From Rhyzopertha dominica (lineage: Eukaryota > Arthropoda > Insecta > Coleoptera > Bostrichidae), in NCBI GenBank assembly GCA_025024175.1, contig QCXZ01000041.1, positions 739,786-803,785 of the forward strand: a DNA stretch of 64,000 nucleotides. The letters are read 5' to 3'. Below the pieces are notes generated by a model. The model did not search any database and was not told the DNA's origin. It worked only from the letters and a program-made list of their open reading frames with translations. Position 1 is the stretch's first letter, and every line of letters starts with the position of its first letter. Below, one piece after another: positions 22,975 to 35,483 of this stretch. The translations under genes were made by a program, and so were the position numbers.

Positions 22975-24105
22975 TTATACATGTATGTATTTATTCTGGA
23001 TAGAGTATTGAAGAAAACCGCAGAAAAACTCCAATCAGATCTCTATTGTCTTAAGCCAGTCTTTAACACATTCATCAACACGATGGATAGACGCAAAACC
23101 ACCAGGCCATGCTGTACCGGGGCATCTGTTGACCATATGTCCAATTGTTTGGAGGGGATCTCCACATTCACAAGAAGGGTTGATAGATGAATCCCATTTA
23201 TTAAGAACTTGCATTTCCCATGGCCAGTGCGAAGGCGATTTAGAGTGACCCAAGACCTTCTTGGGAGGTCAGTTCCTGCTACCTCTTCCGTAGGATCGTC
23301 TATAAGCTGCTGATTGAATATATCATGTTTCTTAAGTTGCCAAACAGAACACCATCCATCTTCAATGGTATAAGGAGCACGAAGGAAATCTTCTGTCCAC
23401 AGAGGTTTTCTAGAAGTTAGCCGAATTGTAGGTAGCTCTTGCAGATCTCGGGAAATCAGAAACTCATTAAGAGCTGATTGATATTTTTGCCAAGCTTTAT
23501 ATGTAGCAAACTGTCCGAATCTCCGGAGGAGCAATGTTTGAAAGAATCGGAAGCCAAGGTAATGGAGTTGACTTAACTGTTCCAGTGATTAGTCGCATTG
23601 CAGTATTTAACTGAGTGTCAATTTTTCCTGTGTGATGACTGTTTTTCCAAAGAGGACAGCAGTACTCAGCAGTGCTATAAAGCAAGTCATTTGCACCCCA
23701 ACTTGTACCAGCAAACTTATGCAGAATGTTATTTCTAGTCTGTAATTTTTTACTGACGTTTTCTAGATGTTTCTTGTACGTTAGAGACGTATCTAGGGTC
23801 ACTCCAAGGTATTTTGGCCATAAGTTATGTGTAAGAATTATGTTATTTGACATAACTTGATGCTATTTCCTCTTTTGGTGATTGTTGAGATGAAAGCAAG
23901 TTACTTCTGTCTTCATTGGATTAGGGCACAAGCGCCAGGTTTTAAAATAGCAATTCATAATCTCGATGTCACTTGAAAGGTTTTGTTCAGGTACAGAAAA
24001 GTCTTTACTCGGCAAAGCCAATGCCATGTCGTCTGCATACACAAATTTTCTCGACTGAGTTACTGGAAGGTCACTTAACTCATAATTGGTAAAACAGTGC
24101 GATCA
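22975..24105 (-). pseudogene. 5'-truncated non-LTR retrotransposon, RT to C-terminus (N2)
   Basis: A jockey-superfamily-like ORF2 remnant on the minus strand. Order: SDLPVTQSRKF leading into the catalytic YADD (24028-24039), MALALPSKDFS, KYLGVTLDTSLTYKKHL, GTSWGA, TAEYCCPLWKNS, TAMRLITGT, then NRLRTGHGKC and a terminal Cys/His knuckle CECGDPLQTIGHMVNRCP. The frame shifts near 23520 and again near 23190, so it is dead. Everything upstream of the RT palm is missing, as expected for incomplete target-primed reverse transcription. After the stop lies an A/T-rich end with an ATACAT-like run near 22980. Confidence 0.88.
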
Positions 24106-25266
24106 TTACTGATAAAAACCTGACTGAATCTGAAAAAAAACCAGTGAATCTTCCCTTACAGATTGTAGGTAACCAATCCGTTGTCCATTTGCGGTGAATT
24201 CAACTTACCAAACGCAAAATGTAAATAAACAGCCCTAAATCACGCATGATATTGGTGGACAGCGGTTCCGGAGGTAACTAGATAATGTGTGCGGGTAGAA
24301 CTAATGACCAGCGAGTCCGGTGATTTATCCGGGTCCCGTAGCTTCCTGTGTTATATACACTCACTCTCTGTCCCATTCCCTTGTTTATACCGGACCGTTT
24401 TGATATATATCGAGCCCTTATTAGTTCCAATCCTACTTTAACTCAATTACAGGCGCTGGGCCTAAGTAATTTATACGTTAACACCGCGTCTTTAATAAAT
24501 TATCCCCTAAAACGTTTAAATAGGACCAAGGGGGTGTAATTTGGATTAGTGCTTTTTAACATTTTGGATAACCTAATATTGTGTCACATAAGAAAATTTT
24601 AGGTAGAGGTCCTTTTTTGTCAANATAATGCCATCTAGCTGGCTTAGTATACCTTTCCACGATGACTGAACAAACTGCTCACGGGTAGATTGAATTATTC
24701 ACCTACTTAGGCACAGCAACTATACANAGTTACCTGAANCTTCAGCCAGCACGCNTCTCTGCAGTGTACCCTACAAATATTTACTTAACAAGTCCCGTGT
24801 TTTACTTTTGATTAAGTAAATCATTCACTAAATGAATTGTTAAAGTCTAGAGGCCTGACACACTGTATGTGGTAGCGAATATTGTAAGCAGGTATACCGT
24901 TATCCGGGGTATAATCTGATGGTGTCAGTTCATAATCCGTTTGTAACCGCATGCGGGTATTAAGTTGTCATAATGTATAATTGGAGGAATTACGATTAAA
25001 TGTTTGGGTTTTGCATGTATACCAAATAAAACCAAAGTTGTCCTGAATATATTATTTTCAATATACATACAAGCATGTTGCACTAAAAAGTTGGCTTTAA
25101 ACATTCATGACACTGAAATACAGATGTTAGAATCACTTTGTTTCCCCGGAATTGCCGCTCGTATATTAAAAAATAAAATGTTGCCCCTACAAGGTTTAAT
25201 TTCATCTGTATTAATTAATGTAACTCATTGAGACTTTTTATATATCCTTTTTTATCAAAGAACATA
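24106..25266. other. No gene seen
   Basis: Non-repetitive sequence with N bases at 24624, 24727, 24739 and 24755. Short ORFs show no recognisable domain. Confidence 0.5.
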
Positions 25267-26638
25267 CAGGATGTTTCACGAATGATAATGACCCTGACGA
25301 AATTAAAAATCCAATCCAAAATACATTTGCAGATGTAACATTGATAATTGTTCATCGTCTTAAAAATATAAAACATAGAGAGCTGTAAATTCGTAAATTA
25401 TGACATAAACTTCAATCATTTGCTTTAAGTAAATTCGGTATTGTAAAACCAATTTTATTTTTAAAATGTTTATTCAATAACATTAATGTAATAAATGTCG
25501 CCCTCCGCTGTTTTCACACGCTTGAATTCGTGCCCAAAACGATCTTTTAACATGCATTAACATTTCTGGAGTGATGGATCTACATGCATCACGTATTTTA
25601 TTTTCTAAATGTTTTACACTTTCAATTGGTGTTTGCTATACTTGCTGCTTTACCATTCCCCACAGAAAAAAATTCAAAGGAGTAATGTCCAGGCTTCTCG
25701 ATGGGATGGGATTAATTGAACCGCTTTCTATACATCGGTTAGGCAAAACCAAATCAAGATGATTTCGCACTATTGTATGATAATGCGCAGGTACCCCATC
25801 TTGTTGGAACCATAGATCTTGTCTTACTTGTAAATTTACATTTTGGAGAAGTACCGGTAAAATGTTTCTTAAAAAATTGAGATAAGTATTGCCGTTTAAA
25901 CTATCGCGAAAAAAATAAGGCCCAACAATTTGATTCCCCAATGATCCGCACCAGATATTCCTGGAGTAAATAAATTGAAAATGCATGTTATGTTTGTTAA
26001 CTCCACCATTATTAGAAAACCTTGCTTCATCTGAGAAGCAAATGCTGTCATAAAATCTCACAATCAAATTTTGGTGTTCCCGAAAAAAGTTACAAAAAGT
26101 CTTGTAGGATAATCTTTCTCCTTTAAGGCATGAACCAATTGCAAGTGATAGGGATGAAATTGATTGCCTTTAAGTATTGGGTGTACTGAAGACAGACTAA
26201 TACCGGTTGCTCTTGAGACTACCCTTTGACTAATATGAGGATTTTCGTCAATCGTTTCCAATACTCTAATTTCATCGTCAGGGCCTGTTGATGCTCTTTC
26301 TCTTGACTTTTTCAGTGGTGGCCAGTTTGTCCTTAAAGTTAATTCAAGTCTCTTGAAAATTGTATCGGCAGGAGCTCTTTTATTTGGAAAACGTTGTCTG
26401 TATAANCGGGCAGCAGCGCATTCACCATAAATCAAAATCATATCTANTTTTCATCATTTGAATACATTTTGACTTTTAATAAGTACAGTGACATGAACTA
26501 TAGCGTATAGCAGTCATGGATTCCCAATTTATTTTTAAAATAATACCATTATGTAAAATAACCACATTGGCTATGAGAATGTATTTTGGGTTGCATTTTT
26601 AATTTCGCCAGGGTCATTATCATTCCTGAAACATCCTG
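25267..26638 (-). mobile_element. Tc1/mariner-type transposon C1, short TIRs
   Basis: Flanked by TA on both sides (25265-25266 and 26639-26640). The tips read CAGGATGTTTCA and inverted similarity covers about 60 bp, including the block AATGACCCTG. The transposase lies on the minus strand. The same family recurs at 50461-51826. The right end stops only 121 bp before the ATG of the serine-protease-homologue gene. Confidence 0.92.
25470..26466 (-). pseudogene. Broken D-D(41)D transposase (C1)
   Basis: The N-terminal half (YRQRFPNKRAPADTIF, then ATGISLSSVHPIL and HPYHLQL) and the catalytic half (ICFSDEARF, WFQQDGVPAHY, ITPLNFFLWG) lie in different frames that shift near 26070. The third catalytic aspartate, present in copy C2 as PLDYFLWG, is asparagine here. 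A stop follows KQQV (about 25636), where C2 has tyrosine. A further shift lies near the start around an N. Inactive. Confidence 0.85.
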
Positions 26639-26699
26639 TATACTAAATAAGTATTAGAGATACAACCAAATTTGCTTTTGTTTGTGCATAGTTGCATTA

Positions 26700-26759
26700 T
26701 AGTGTAATAAACAGTAGCCAATTTTCTGACACTGTTTGACAAGCAAAAACTAAACCTTT
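26700..26759 (+). promoter_or_regulatory. Possible core promoter/5' leader of the protease-homologue gene
   Basis: Only 121 bp separate the transposon end from the ATG. Within it, CTGACACTGTTTGACAAG resembles, in arrangement, the TCAGTG/TTTGACA pair upstream of the DUF4485-like gene. No clear TATA box. The assignment rests on position and this weak similarity. Confidence 0.25.
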
Positions 26760-28146
26760 ATGTCAAAAGTAGTTAAACTCCTTTGCCTATTACTGATAAG
26801 TAGACCAACCGAGCAACAAACATGCACAGAAAGAGAACACTTTCCTTACCTGGTGGCCGTCTACAACCAAGACGAAGGCCGTTCGATTCTCTGCAGTGGA
26901 ATTGTCATAACCATGCGTTATATCCTCACTTTGGCATCTTGCATCGAAGAAATCGGATTCGAAAACTTAGTTGTGAACGGTATAAGCCAAAAACTGTGCT
27001 GCGCATGAGGCGAATGACATTTTAATTATTATTTCAGATAGCCCAGATAGTAGTGTGGAAAGAAATAGTTCTATGTTTACTATAGTAAACTATACGACTC
27101 ATCCAGAATACTGTAAAACTTCTGACGAGCATAATCTTGCTGTAATATCAGTTTGTGTTGATGAAGCGAATGCTACGTGTATTGAAAATGCAGTTTTGTC
27201 ACGGTAATAACATACTGCCCATATCTTTAAGATAAGTACGTACACGGTACTATATTTTATTTAGAGGTCATACATTTGACAGAAAGGTACACAAGTTGTC
27301 TTTTTATAACACTAAGTCAGATTTAGACAATAATATCAATGTCTTTAGAGCGACATGAATGGAACAATCCTGCGTGCTGTAATAATACATCATTACTAAG
27401 TAACATCGCGTATTCTATAGTATAAATTGATCACTTAAAAAGGAAAAGTTTGAAAAACAATTCAAAACCATCAAAAATAGTTATTGCTTAGATCAAAACA
27501 ACATCAAATTGGCATCGTTCTACCTACCTTGTTGCCAAGTTTAGTTGTTAGTTTTTTATCATTACCCTTGTTTTAGTCGGCTTTTCTATGTGCCAGCGTC
27601 AGTGACCAAATGTACCATAGTTGGTTGGCGAAGACTGAATACCCGAGTAAAAGCATCTGACTGCTCATTGCTTTCTGTTGACCTTTTAGTTAGTCACTCA
27701 CCGGATTGTGGGTTTATTGGTCCTCGTCGTTTTGATGAAAGGTACTTTAATATATCAATCGTAGACGTTTTTACCTCAATCTTTGATGTATGTTAAGATT
27801 CGTCGTTTGCTCGGAAAAAAGCGGTGATGCTATGCGTCAGTTGGCACCTGGTTCGCCAATAATTTGTTCAAATAGTGTAGGACTGCTATATTTCAACACC
27901 TTTGAAAACCCATACAAAGGATTAGACGATGGATACGAGCATGAACCAGTTTCTACAAGCATCAACGTTGCTGCCTATTTGTTGTGGTTGAGAGAAGTGT
28001 GTAAGCATAATATAAAGATACGTTACGTGAAAAGCGCTTCACGTTCTGCAAGTAGATTCTCCTTTGCTAGATTGTACCTATTCCTTATTTTCTGTCTTTG
28101 TACTATGTTCACTAGAGTAGAAATACAATTTCGCAGAATGCCTTAA
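26760..28146 (+). CDS. Secreted serine protease homologue (pseudo-protease)
   Basis: Four exons join in frame with GT-AG introns: 26760-26979, 27038-27203, 27577-27741, 27798-28146 (introns 58, 373 and 56 bp; phases 1, 2, 2), giving 299 residues. The start MSKVVKLLCLLLIS is a short signal peptide. The chymotrypsin fold is clear: FPYLVAVY, LCSGIVITMRYILTLASC (Cys42-Cys58 pair), EHNLAVISV, CTIVGW, FVVCSEKSGDAM, APGSPIIC. All three catalytic residues are changed: the His of AAHC is Ser, the Asp of DIAL aligns with Asn, and GDSGGP is reduced to LAPGSP with Pro at the Ser position. The zymogen-activation motif IVGG is absent. The C-terminus extends past the fold and holds a hydrophobic run, LYLFLIFCLC. 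It is probably a noncatalytic extracellular or surface binding or regulatory protein; its partner is unknown. Confidence 0.88.
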
Positions 28147-28148
28147 AG

Positions 28149-28154
28149 AATAAA
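28149..28154 (+). promoter_or_regulatory. Polyadenylation signal AATAAA
   Basis: An exact AATAAA begins 3 bp after the stop codon of the protease-homologue gene. Confidence 0.55.
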
Positions 28155-29934
28155 AGGACATAAAACATAAAATATGGTGTCATATATTCAGTATAAACGT
28201 CAGAAAGCACGTGTTGTCCAAACATAACATAAAATAGGCTCTGCTTAGTGACATTTCTAAACTTTTATAAGAAAGCTTATTTTATGGGTGCTGCAAGGTG
28301 TGAGGGGAGGCCAACACATGCTTACGCCCCACCGAACAGATCTATAAAAATAAATTTACTACACGCCGTCTCTCTACTCCAACATTTTATACAGTTTTAA
28401 ATCACTGACGACCTAATGTTCGGCAGTAAAAGCGAAGCATTGTCAGTTAGCTTGGGCTTATGAAACTTTTGCAACATCCAATCAATCAATTAGCAGTTCT
28501 CGTCGAATTGCGTTCGGCGGGGAGCGCGAGCGAAANCGTAAAAACGCGCCCCATAAACATAATTTCCCTAATAACGTTTTCAATATCGATATACGACTTG
28601 AAGAAAATTGCTTTATGTAAACGGCTCCCGGTGCTATAATTTTGCGGGATGCGCTCAGAGACACCTGTACCACTCATGGTAATTACTTGCTTCGGCTTCC
28701 TTTACATTCTTCTGTCGGGACCGCTTATGAATGTTCGGATATTTACAGCAACCCGGATGTTGTCTAGCTAGTACACACATTTGCACTTTTGGTGGATGCG
28801 CCGGGTATACGCAATAATTACTTTTACACGACGTGTAATAATCGATAAAAATAAAGCATACCTGAACAAAATTCATATTCATTTATTTGTTATTGTCATT
28901 ATACTGTATTATAGTATAATAATTAGTAACGTATTATAATAATACAGCATACCGTAGTTAAATGTGAACGATTGATTTGAGACGAATACCCTAATAACAT
29001 TATTCAATCTGCACTATGTTCTTTAGAAGACTATTGAGGCATACCATTTTCATCTTCGTTCAAGAGATAAAGTTTTACAATTCTAATTAGTAATACCTAA
29101 GTGCTCGTATACTTTTACTTTATCTATCATCCACCTCTCTAGGCGTTTGAAGCAAAAATCTGCTGCAAAACCTTCTGGCGATAAGGAGAATTGATAACGT
29201 GTTGGTAAGAACTACCCTTTGCAAAATGATTTTTGTTGACTGTACATACATATCAAGTTTGTCTTCATAAGTGTAAGATGACTTTACCCACTGGTCCAAT
29301 AACGCTATAACACAACATAATTTAAATGCAAGTATTTTTTCAACTGTTACACAATTAAAAAAAATAGAAAATCGAAGTTGTCCGAAAATGAAATATATCT
29401 ATCTTGTGATAAATATATTTCGACTGTACCAGGAGAATCGAGATTCGATGTGGAAAAAAAACATTATTTGGATGTATACTGAAGCACNCCTGCTTAATAA
29501 ATAAAGTACACTTTTTTGCAATACTAAACACACATGTTACGTTCTCCATAATTAACCCTAGCTGCTCTATAGCGAATCATATGCGCCGCGCTACGGCATG
29601 TTTAATAATCTCATTAATTAGTTAATTACCTAAAGGCATTTTGTATGACAACCGAAGCATGCAAACATGAGACATGATTTTGTCAGATAAACCGCAAAGC
29701 GGGCTGCTCCTATTAAACCATATTATCTGTAGCAGACTTCGCTGACACAAACGACGTACGTAACAGTAACAATAATAGTTGCGTAAACCGCGGAGTATTG
29801 ATTCACACAAGGTACTGATTATGCACGGGAATTAACGTGGATGGCCTGGCGTAAAGCTTTATTATAGGTGGTGTGTATGTTTTGAATTTTATAAAGCGGT
29901 TATTCGAGGGTGAATGCCTTCAGTGTCCTTAATA
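28155..29934. other. No gene seen
   Basis: AT-rich sequence. Palindromic TATAATA-type motifs lie near 28910-28945. N bases at 28536 and 29488. Short ORFs show no family similarity. Confidence 0.5.
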
Positions 29935-30508
29935 AGTTGATATTTTAGTTAGTTTTGAGGTGGTTTCTTTATTTACGAAAGTACCCATACCTAAAATTTA
30001 AAACTATAGATATCATCAAATCCAAACTAGTTTATGGAAAATTTTGAAGAGGTAGCGATCAACAGTTTCCAATTTAAGCCAAAATGTTGGTATAGGTATG
30101 TAGATGATACTTTTGTTTCTAAATCATTTGAATAGTCAAAAAATTATTATGGAATTAGAAAGCAATGGTAGTTTACCCTTCTTGGATATCCAAATTTACA
30201 GACTAAACACTGGACAATTAGGACTCACGGTTTACAAGAAACCAACATATACAGACAGATATTTACATGCCACCTCTCACCACCCTCCCACTCAAAAGAA
30301 TAGTCTTATGTTATTTGTTAGAGCACAAAAAATTTCAGGCGAAAGTTCTTTACAAAAAGAAATATATCATCAGTGCTAGTAAGAAATCGTTGTAGCAATA
30401 AAAATATTGGGTCAATTTTTAATAAAGTTGCTCGTCCAAATTAAGTAAATTCTCAGCCAGGACAAGGTAAATTAAAGTTGAGTTTGCCTTATGTACAATG
30501 CCTTACAA
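29935..30508 (+). mobile_element. Penelope-like retroelement fragment P4, multiply deleted
   Basis: Starts in the RT palm (DILVSFEVVSLFTKVPI), jumps from about 30028 straight to FMENFEEVAINSF, keeps YRYVDDTF, then loses the segment after it. The linker ORF ([18 protein letters not shown] to SSLQKEIYHQC) follows at 30149-30379. Homology ends in the linker at the SLPYVQCL segment, before the GIY-YIG domain. The flanking TATTCGAGGGTGAATGC also occurs at about 2931 beside P1. Confidence 0.82.
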
Positions 30509-33500
30509 TACTATGATTTTTTTACTGACGAATTAGTTAATTAATGATATGTGCAAAACACACAAAATGACTTGACTTCTTGACTTGATGAATTCCTAGT
30601 TTGAAAGAACACATAGATAAATTTTTCTGTTTTCCAATAACTCTGGTAAACTATCGGTACAAAATTGGAAATATCGTTGCCCACTTAGTCAATTAGGAAG
30701 AATGAAGGCTTTTATCAAGCAACCATTGATGAGTCCACACCCAAGTGTATTCAAACAATACAAAAATTATAAGGAATCATACAGAGGTGGATTACTTGAT
30801 AATCAACTTCTTGAACTGGATAACACGCAGCCTTAAACAAGTATAGAAAGTTGCATAGGAAACCTGAAGCTTACAGGCACTGAAAGCGGGTTCAATTCTT
30901 TTTTTTTTCGAGTATCAACCGACAGTTCCGAACAGATTAATCTTAGGCGAAAAACGGCGGTCTCTGGCGTTCTCTACGCCGGTCGCAAAGTGTTGGTGTC
31001 AGAGTGGCACAACAGCGAGATGTGCAAGTAATCTGACGAGGAGTCTGTTAATGTTTCCCTTGGCGGTCGTTACGCGGCGCTCTTATCGCCGACTGAGCCA
31101 CTGATTGCTTCATTTCAGACAATTGCCTGTTTATATTCGGCGGACCGCAACCAGTCCTTATCCTGATAAAACCAGGACCTGTTCCCCACCCCCCGGCGAC
31201 ACCAAACGATTGTTTTGCTCGGCTGTTTTGCACACGGCAAATTTCCACCCCACCGAAGGGATCATCTGGCCGGATGATCGTAATCGGTGGAGGTTGTCGT
31301 TGTTGGCTTCTTCTGATACTGCGATTAGAAGGTAGAAGTGTATGGTATTCCTTGGGATCGTGGCTTTGAATGACTCATTTTACTTTAAAAGAAGTCCTTC
31401 TTCCTGAAATTACATTATTTCGTGTTGTTCAAGATAAAATAATTTAGATTCATCTGTTCTTTAGAGTCGGGGTTGTGTATTTTGTTAATATTGCACAGCT
31501 ATGTGATCGTAGCCAGGCGTTTTGTTTTGTGTGCGACTGTGATAGACCGATGCGCCTCGATGTAAGTAGATGTGTTATAAAAACGCACCGGACCGGATGA
31601 AATATCTAAACGGCACAAGGAATCAGAGCCAGAACAGCAATAGTTCGTTTCCTGTACAGCCAAATCAGCATTATATAAAATAAACACGGCCAACTTTAGC
31701 CCAAGCTGATGCCATAAAACGCCCTTAGCTCAATAGAAAAGGTCTTGAAAATAAATATAAAACAGACCGCGAAATACATCGGTAGTTAACCTTGCACCCC
31801 AGAATTATAGTAGAATCGGAATGTTTAAAAATAGGTGCCTGCCCTCTTCGTATCGGGGACGAACTGAGAAAACAAAAGGCCTTTTATCGTTTCTTACTTT
31901 GTAAATTTCTTTTTAAAGGGAGTGAAGCGCAAGTAATAATAGTTAAACCATAAGTACTCAATACCGTAGTCTTAACAATTACAACGATCAGCTAACCAGC
32001 AAATAACAAATGCAAGTCTCATCTTTTTAGACATCGTTCCAGTAAAAGAAAAGAAAGGATGCTTTATAGCTACAAGAACTCAACGAAACTGAAAGAGGAT
32101 AGGACAGAATAGATTTAAGATGATCCACGATGGGGGTCGCGTTAACAATTTTAGGATTTTAGTTAATAATGTGTTCTACTGTTGCATCCTTGCGTTCGTG
32201 TTGCGGTTGTTACTGTTGTCGTCGTTACAGTGAAGTAGTTCCGTGTATACAAGAAGTTACGCAATTGTGGTACAGAAACCGCCTACGGAGCACATTGGCT
32301 CATGAAATAGATATATTGTCCAGCAATAACACATAAATCGGGCAAGAAAAATAAGAAGAAAAGCTGTAAATCACGCCAGACAAAGCATGTGGAAATTAAA
32401 ATGCATGTCTATGCTGTGCTCAACCTCAACCAACTGCAGATAGTACTATTTTGCTGTCATTACAGCTCATCAGTGCAGTTTAGGTCTAGTGTAGACAACA
32501 CGGCATAGAACTGGTTTTGCTTATATACCAAAGCAATGGTATGATGAAAGTGAGAATTTAGGACGGCAATGCCACCTAGCTTTGTCATCATGTCAGTGTA
32601 ATGCTGACAGATGGCATTGCCATCCTAAATTCTTACTTTAAAGCATGTGGAAGTTTGGAAGTAGCTTGGAACAAACTGTTCAAGCTCTCAAAATGCACAC
32701 AGGCAAGAATGATTATGTAGAACACAACGCCATCTAGAGCCCCAGCAAGCGATCGGACAAACATAAACAAAATCACACAAGGAAACGTCAACATCATCAT
32801 AAAAGAGCAGCCTGAACAAGATACGGAAATTGAACAACCATCTATATAAAATACTAAGAGTCTATATATATCTGAATATCCCTCAGCAATGTTTTTATTT
32901 TTCACTTTGTGGTGATGATTAAGTCTATTTCTGTAGATCTAAACGTAGCGTAACTGTTTAGTAATATCAGCATTCTAAAGTTTCTCATTTGCATTTGGTC
33001 ACGACCTGTAAAAAGAGCTCTTGACCGGGCTAAACGTAATGATAGCTCCGCTGCCGTTGTTGCGGTTTAATTAAAGTATGTTAACACGCTTCCACACGTC
33101 CAAATTGATACTACTCTGCGGAATATACTCTCCTTAATAGTAGTTACAGGGCAGATAATGGCCAGCTGAGCTGTGTTACCCCTAACCGGTAATTGGGCCG
33201 TGGAGGACCGTTGCCTTCGAATTGGCGTGAGATTTTCTTTTGTTTACTGCACCTCATTTCTTTAAGTTGATGTTGCGCAAAGGTGGTTTCACCGAAATGC
33301 AAATATATCCAAAAAGCGTGTTTTTATTACACATACCACATTTCTTTTCCGAAACGCGAACTATATTTAGTGTCTTCTATTTATTACAGGCTTTAGAAGT
33401 GGAGTAGTTTTTGTAAGTTAGTACTCAATTTAAAGCTCATTTCATATAACTTTAATGTTTTGTCATAAATACCTAATAAGATGCACCCAAAAACTGTTAA

Positions 33501-35483
33501 GTTAGATTGAACAGGCATTTACAGAGGGCAGAAATAAGTATACCTTCGTTAATTTGCAACATGGATCTATAAAAATTTGTTGGCTTCTTTTGAACTGTAT
33601 TGTGATACATAAGTATGACAGAAGGCCCTTCCAAAAAAGCAACTGCTTTTCAAACCATGGCAGAAAGAAAACAATTGCGCACTCACTTCAGTGGCAGTAA
33701 TTATTATCTCCCATTCTGTAGTTCTTTCTCAAAGTACGTTTTTGAGGAAAGAAGGCTGGAGCTTTCTAATTCTTCATTTATCAGAGCGCTGATGTTTTTC
33801 CGCCTTAACATTATAATTCGTAGGTATATTAAACTTGCTCAAGTCGCATTTATGGTCTTCCGTCTTTAATCTGTTTACTTAAAACTTTGAGATCCTCATG
33901 ATTCCGCAGTCGTGCTATAAACCGATTAAAGCATTGTGAAACACTTGAAGACGTTCCAAATTCATCATAACGGCAGTTAGGGTCTCAGCGCCGTCCGTTT
34001 ACAGCACAAAAAGCTCTAATCCTGCTTCCCCTCGTCTTGGGGCTAGCCCAGGGTTGTCAAAGTTTGATGTATAAAAACAGTTGTCTTTCGATAGCCATAA
34101 AAAGAGGAGATGGTCATATAATACGCGCTGTCATGTCAGCCACAAAGGAAACGATAAAAAAGCGTACGCACATCGTTACATGTACATTATGAAGTAAAAC
34201 TAGCAGCCAGTGGCGTCACTAAGATCACTTGATAGATGGACACTGCGTCCACATTATTAGACTTCTGCAATCTGTCCTATAATTCGCATTACTTCTATTT
34301 TAAAATCTTATTAAAAATCAGAACAAATGGGTATGATTGTGACCTTGCTTTAGGAAGTATGTAGTTTCTATTGAGGCGGCTAGGTAGCTGTACCATAATC
34401 TAAGTTTTTACCGGTACCTAAATCTTTACTAACACAGTCAAAAATATTTGACCAGTTCTAACCAAATAAGCGATGAACAGCTTAAGACATAATACGCTGT
34501 TATTTCTTCTCTCATTTTCCAACGTTTTATTATACTAATCCACTAACCTATAAAATTATAATCAGCAGGACTGAAAATTCTCTTTTTCTCAAAAATCAGA
34601 GACGATCTCGACTGTTGTAAACTATATCACGTGCGCCTACTGTATCTAGGGCGCACGCCACTGCTAAGGGTTCTTCCGTATGCCATCTCCTCGGAGAATA
34701 AAATCAGAAGTCGCCCCCGGTCTTGCGAAGTTGGTTTCCGGTCAGGGCTGGATGTTTTTACAAGCTGAGCTGTCTACATAAAAAGCCAACATTGTTGTTG
34801 GGCTAATTCTCTTTCACAATTATCTGCGATTACTGCCCCATCAAAGTCGAGAGCACACGCCCTGGCGGGGTTCTGCCGGGAAAGTTTAGGATGATGTCTT
34901 TATGGACCGGGGGCTGCTGTTTTAAAAGTTAGCCAACTGTTATTGCGAGCTTGTTATAGACTAATCGCTTTTAGCGGGATTGTACGGCGCGTAAACATCA
35001 ATTTAGACAATCTTGCTGGTTCCTGGGTTTCTTACAAACCGTACCATCATCGCTATTGTCATTGCCACTGTTACTTCTTAAATAAATAAATTAAATATAT
35101 AGTTATTTTTTGTGTAACGATTTGTACTTTATCAGAATTTGGAACTTTGTACCTTTCAGTTTCTGCTGGAGAAATCTTAACTTACAAAAGTATGTATACA
35201 TATTATCAGTGTCATTTACACAAATTCAAATAGATTTTACAAGCAAATCCAATGTCCAACAACAGAAACAAAACAGAAGTACAATCGTTAAATGAAAAAC
35301 TGTATACTCTTAGTGATTAAAAACGTACACAGAAAGAAAACAAACCATACAGACCAAAAACATTATTTTGTGCAATTATCATGTATATTATGTAAAAATT
35401 TAATGACAGATTGAATGATGTAATGAAGTAAAATTAAAGCGATAGGTACATACCATCGGCAAATAAATATAAAAATGATTATA
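30509..35483. other. Long gene-free stretch
   Basis: About 5 kb without a recognisable gene. CpG-richer islands lie at 31000-31310 and 34650-34990. A hairpin element at 32547-32639 is listed separately. ORFs such as 33615-33869 show no similarity and no splice support. Confidence 0.5.
32547..32639. repeat. 93-bp near-perfect hairpin
   Basis: Arms 32547-32574 and 32612-32639 pair at 26 of 28 positions (core block GGCAATGCCA). The 37-nt interior holds a second six-pair stem, TGTCAG with CTGACA. It could be a miniature inverted-repeat element or a small-RNA precursor; the sequence alone does not decide. Confidence 0.6.

Noticed and set aside
33390..33412. Possible 23-nt exon between ATTACAG and GTAAGTTAG
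   Set aside because: Acceptor tract is weaker, phases do not match the other candidates, and only one very short frame is open.
35028..35082. Minus-strand exon candidate reading SNSGNDNSDDGTV before GTAAGAAA
   Set aside because: Low-complexity peptide, weak acceptor, no partner.
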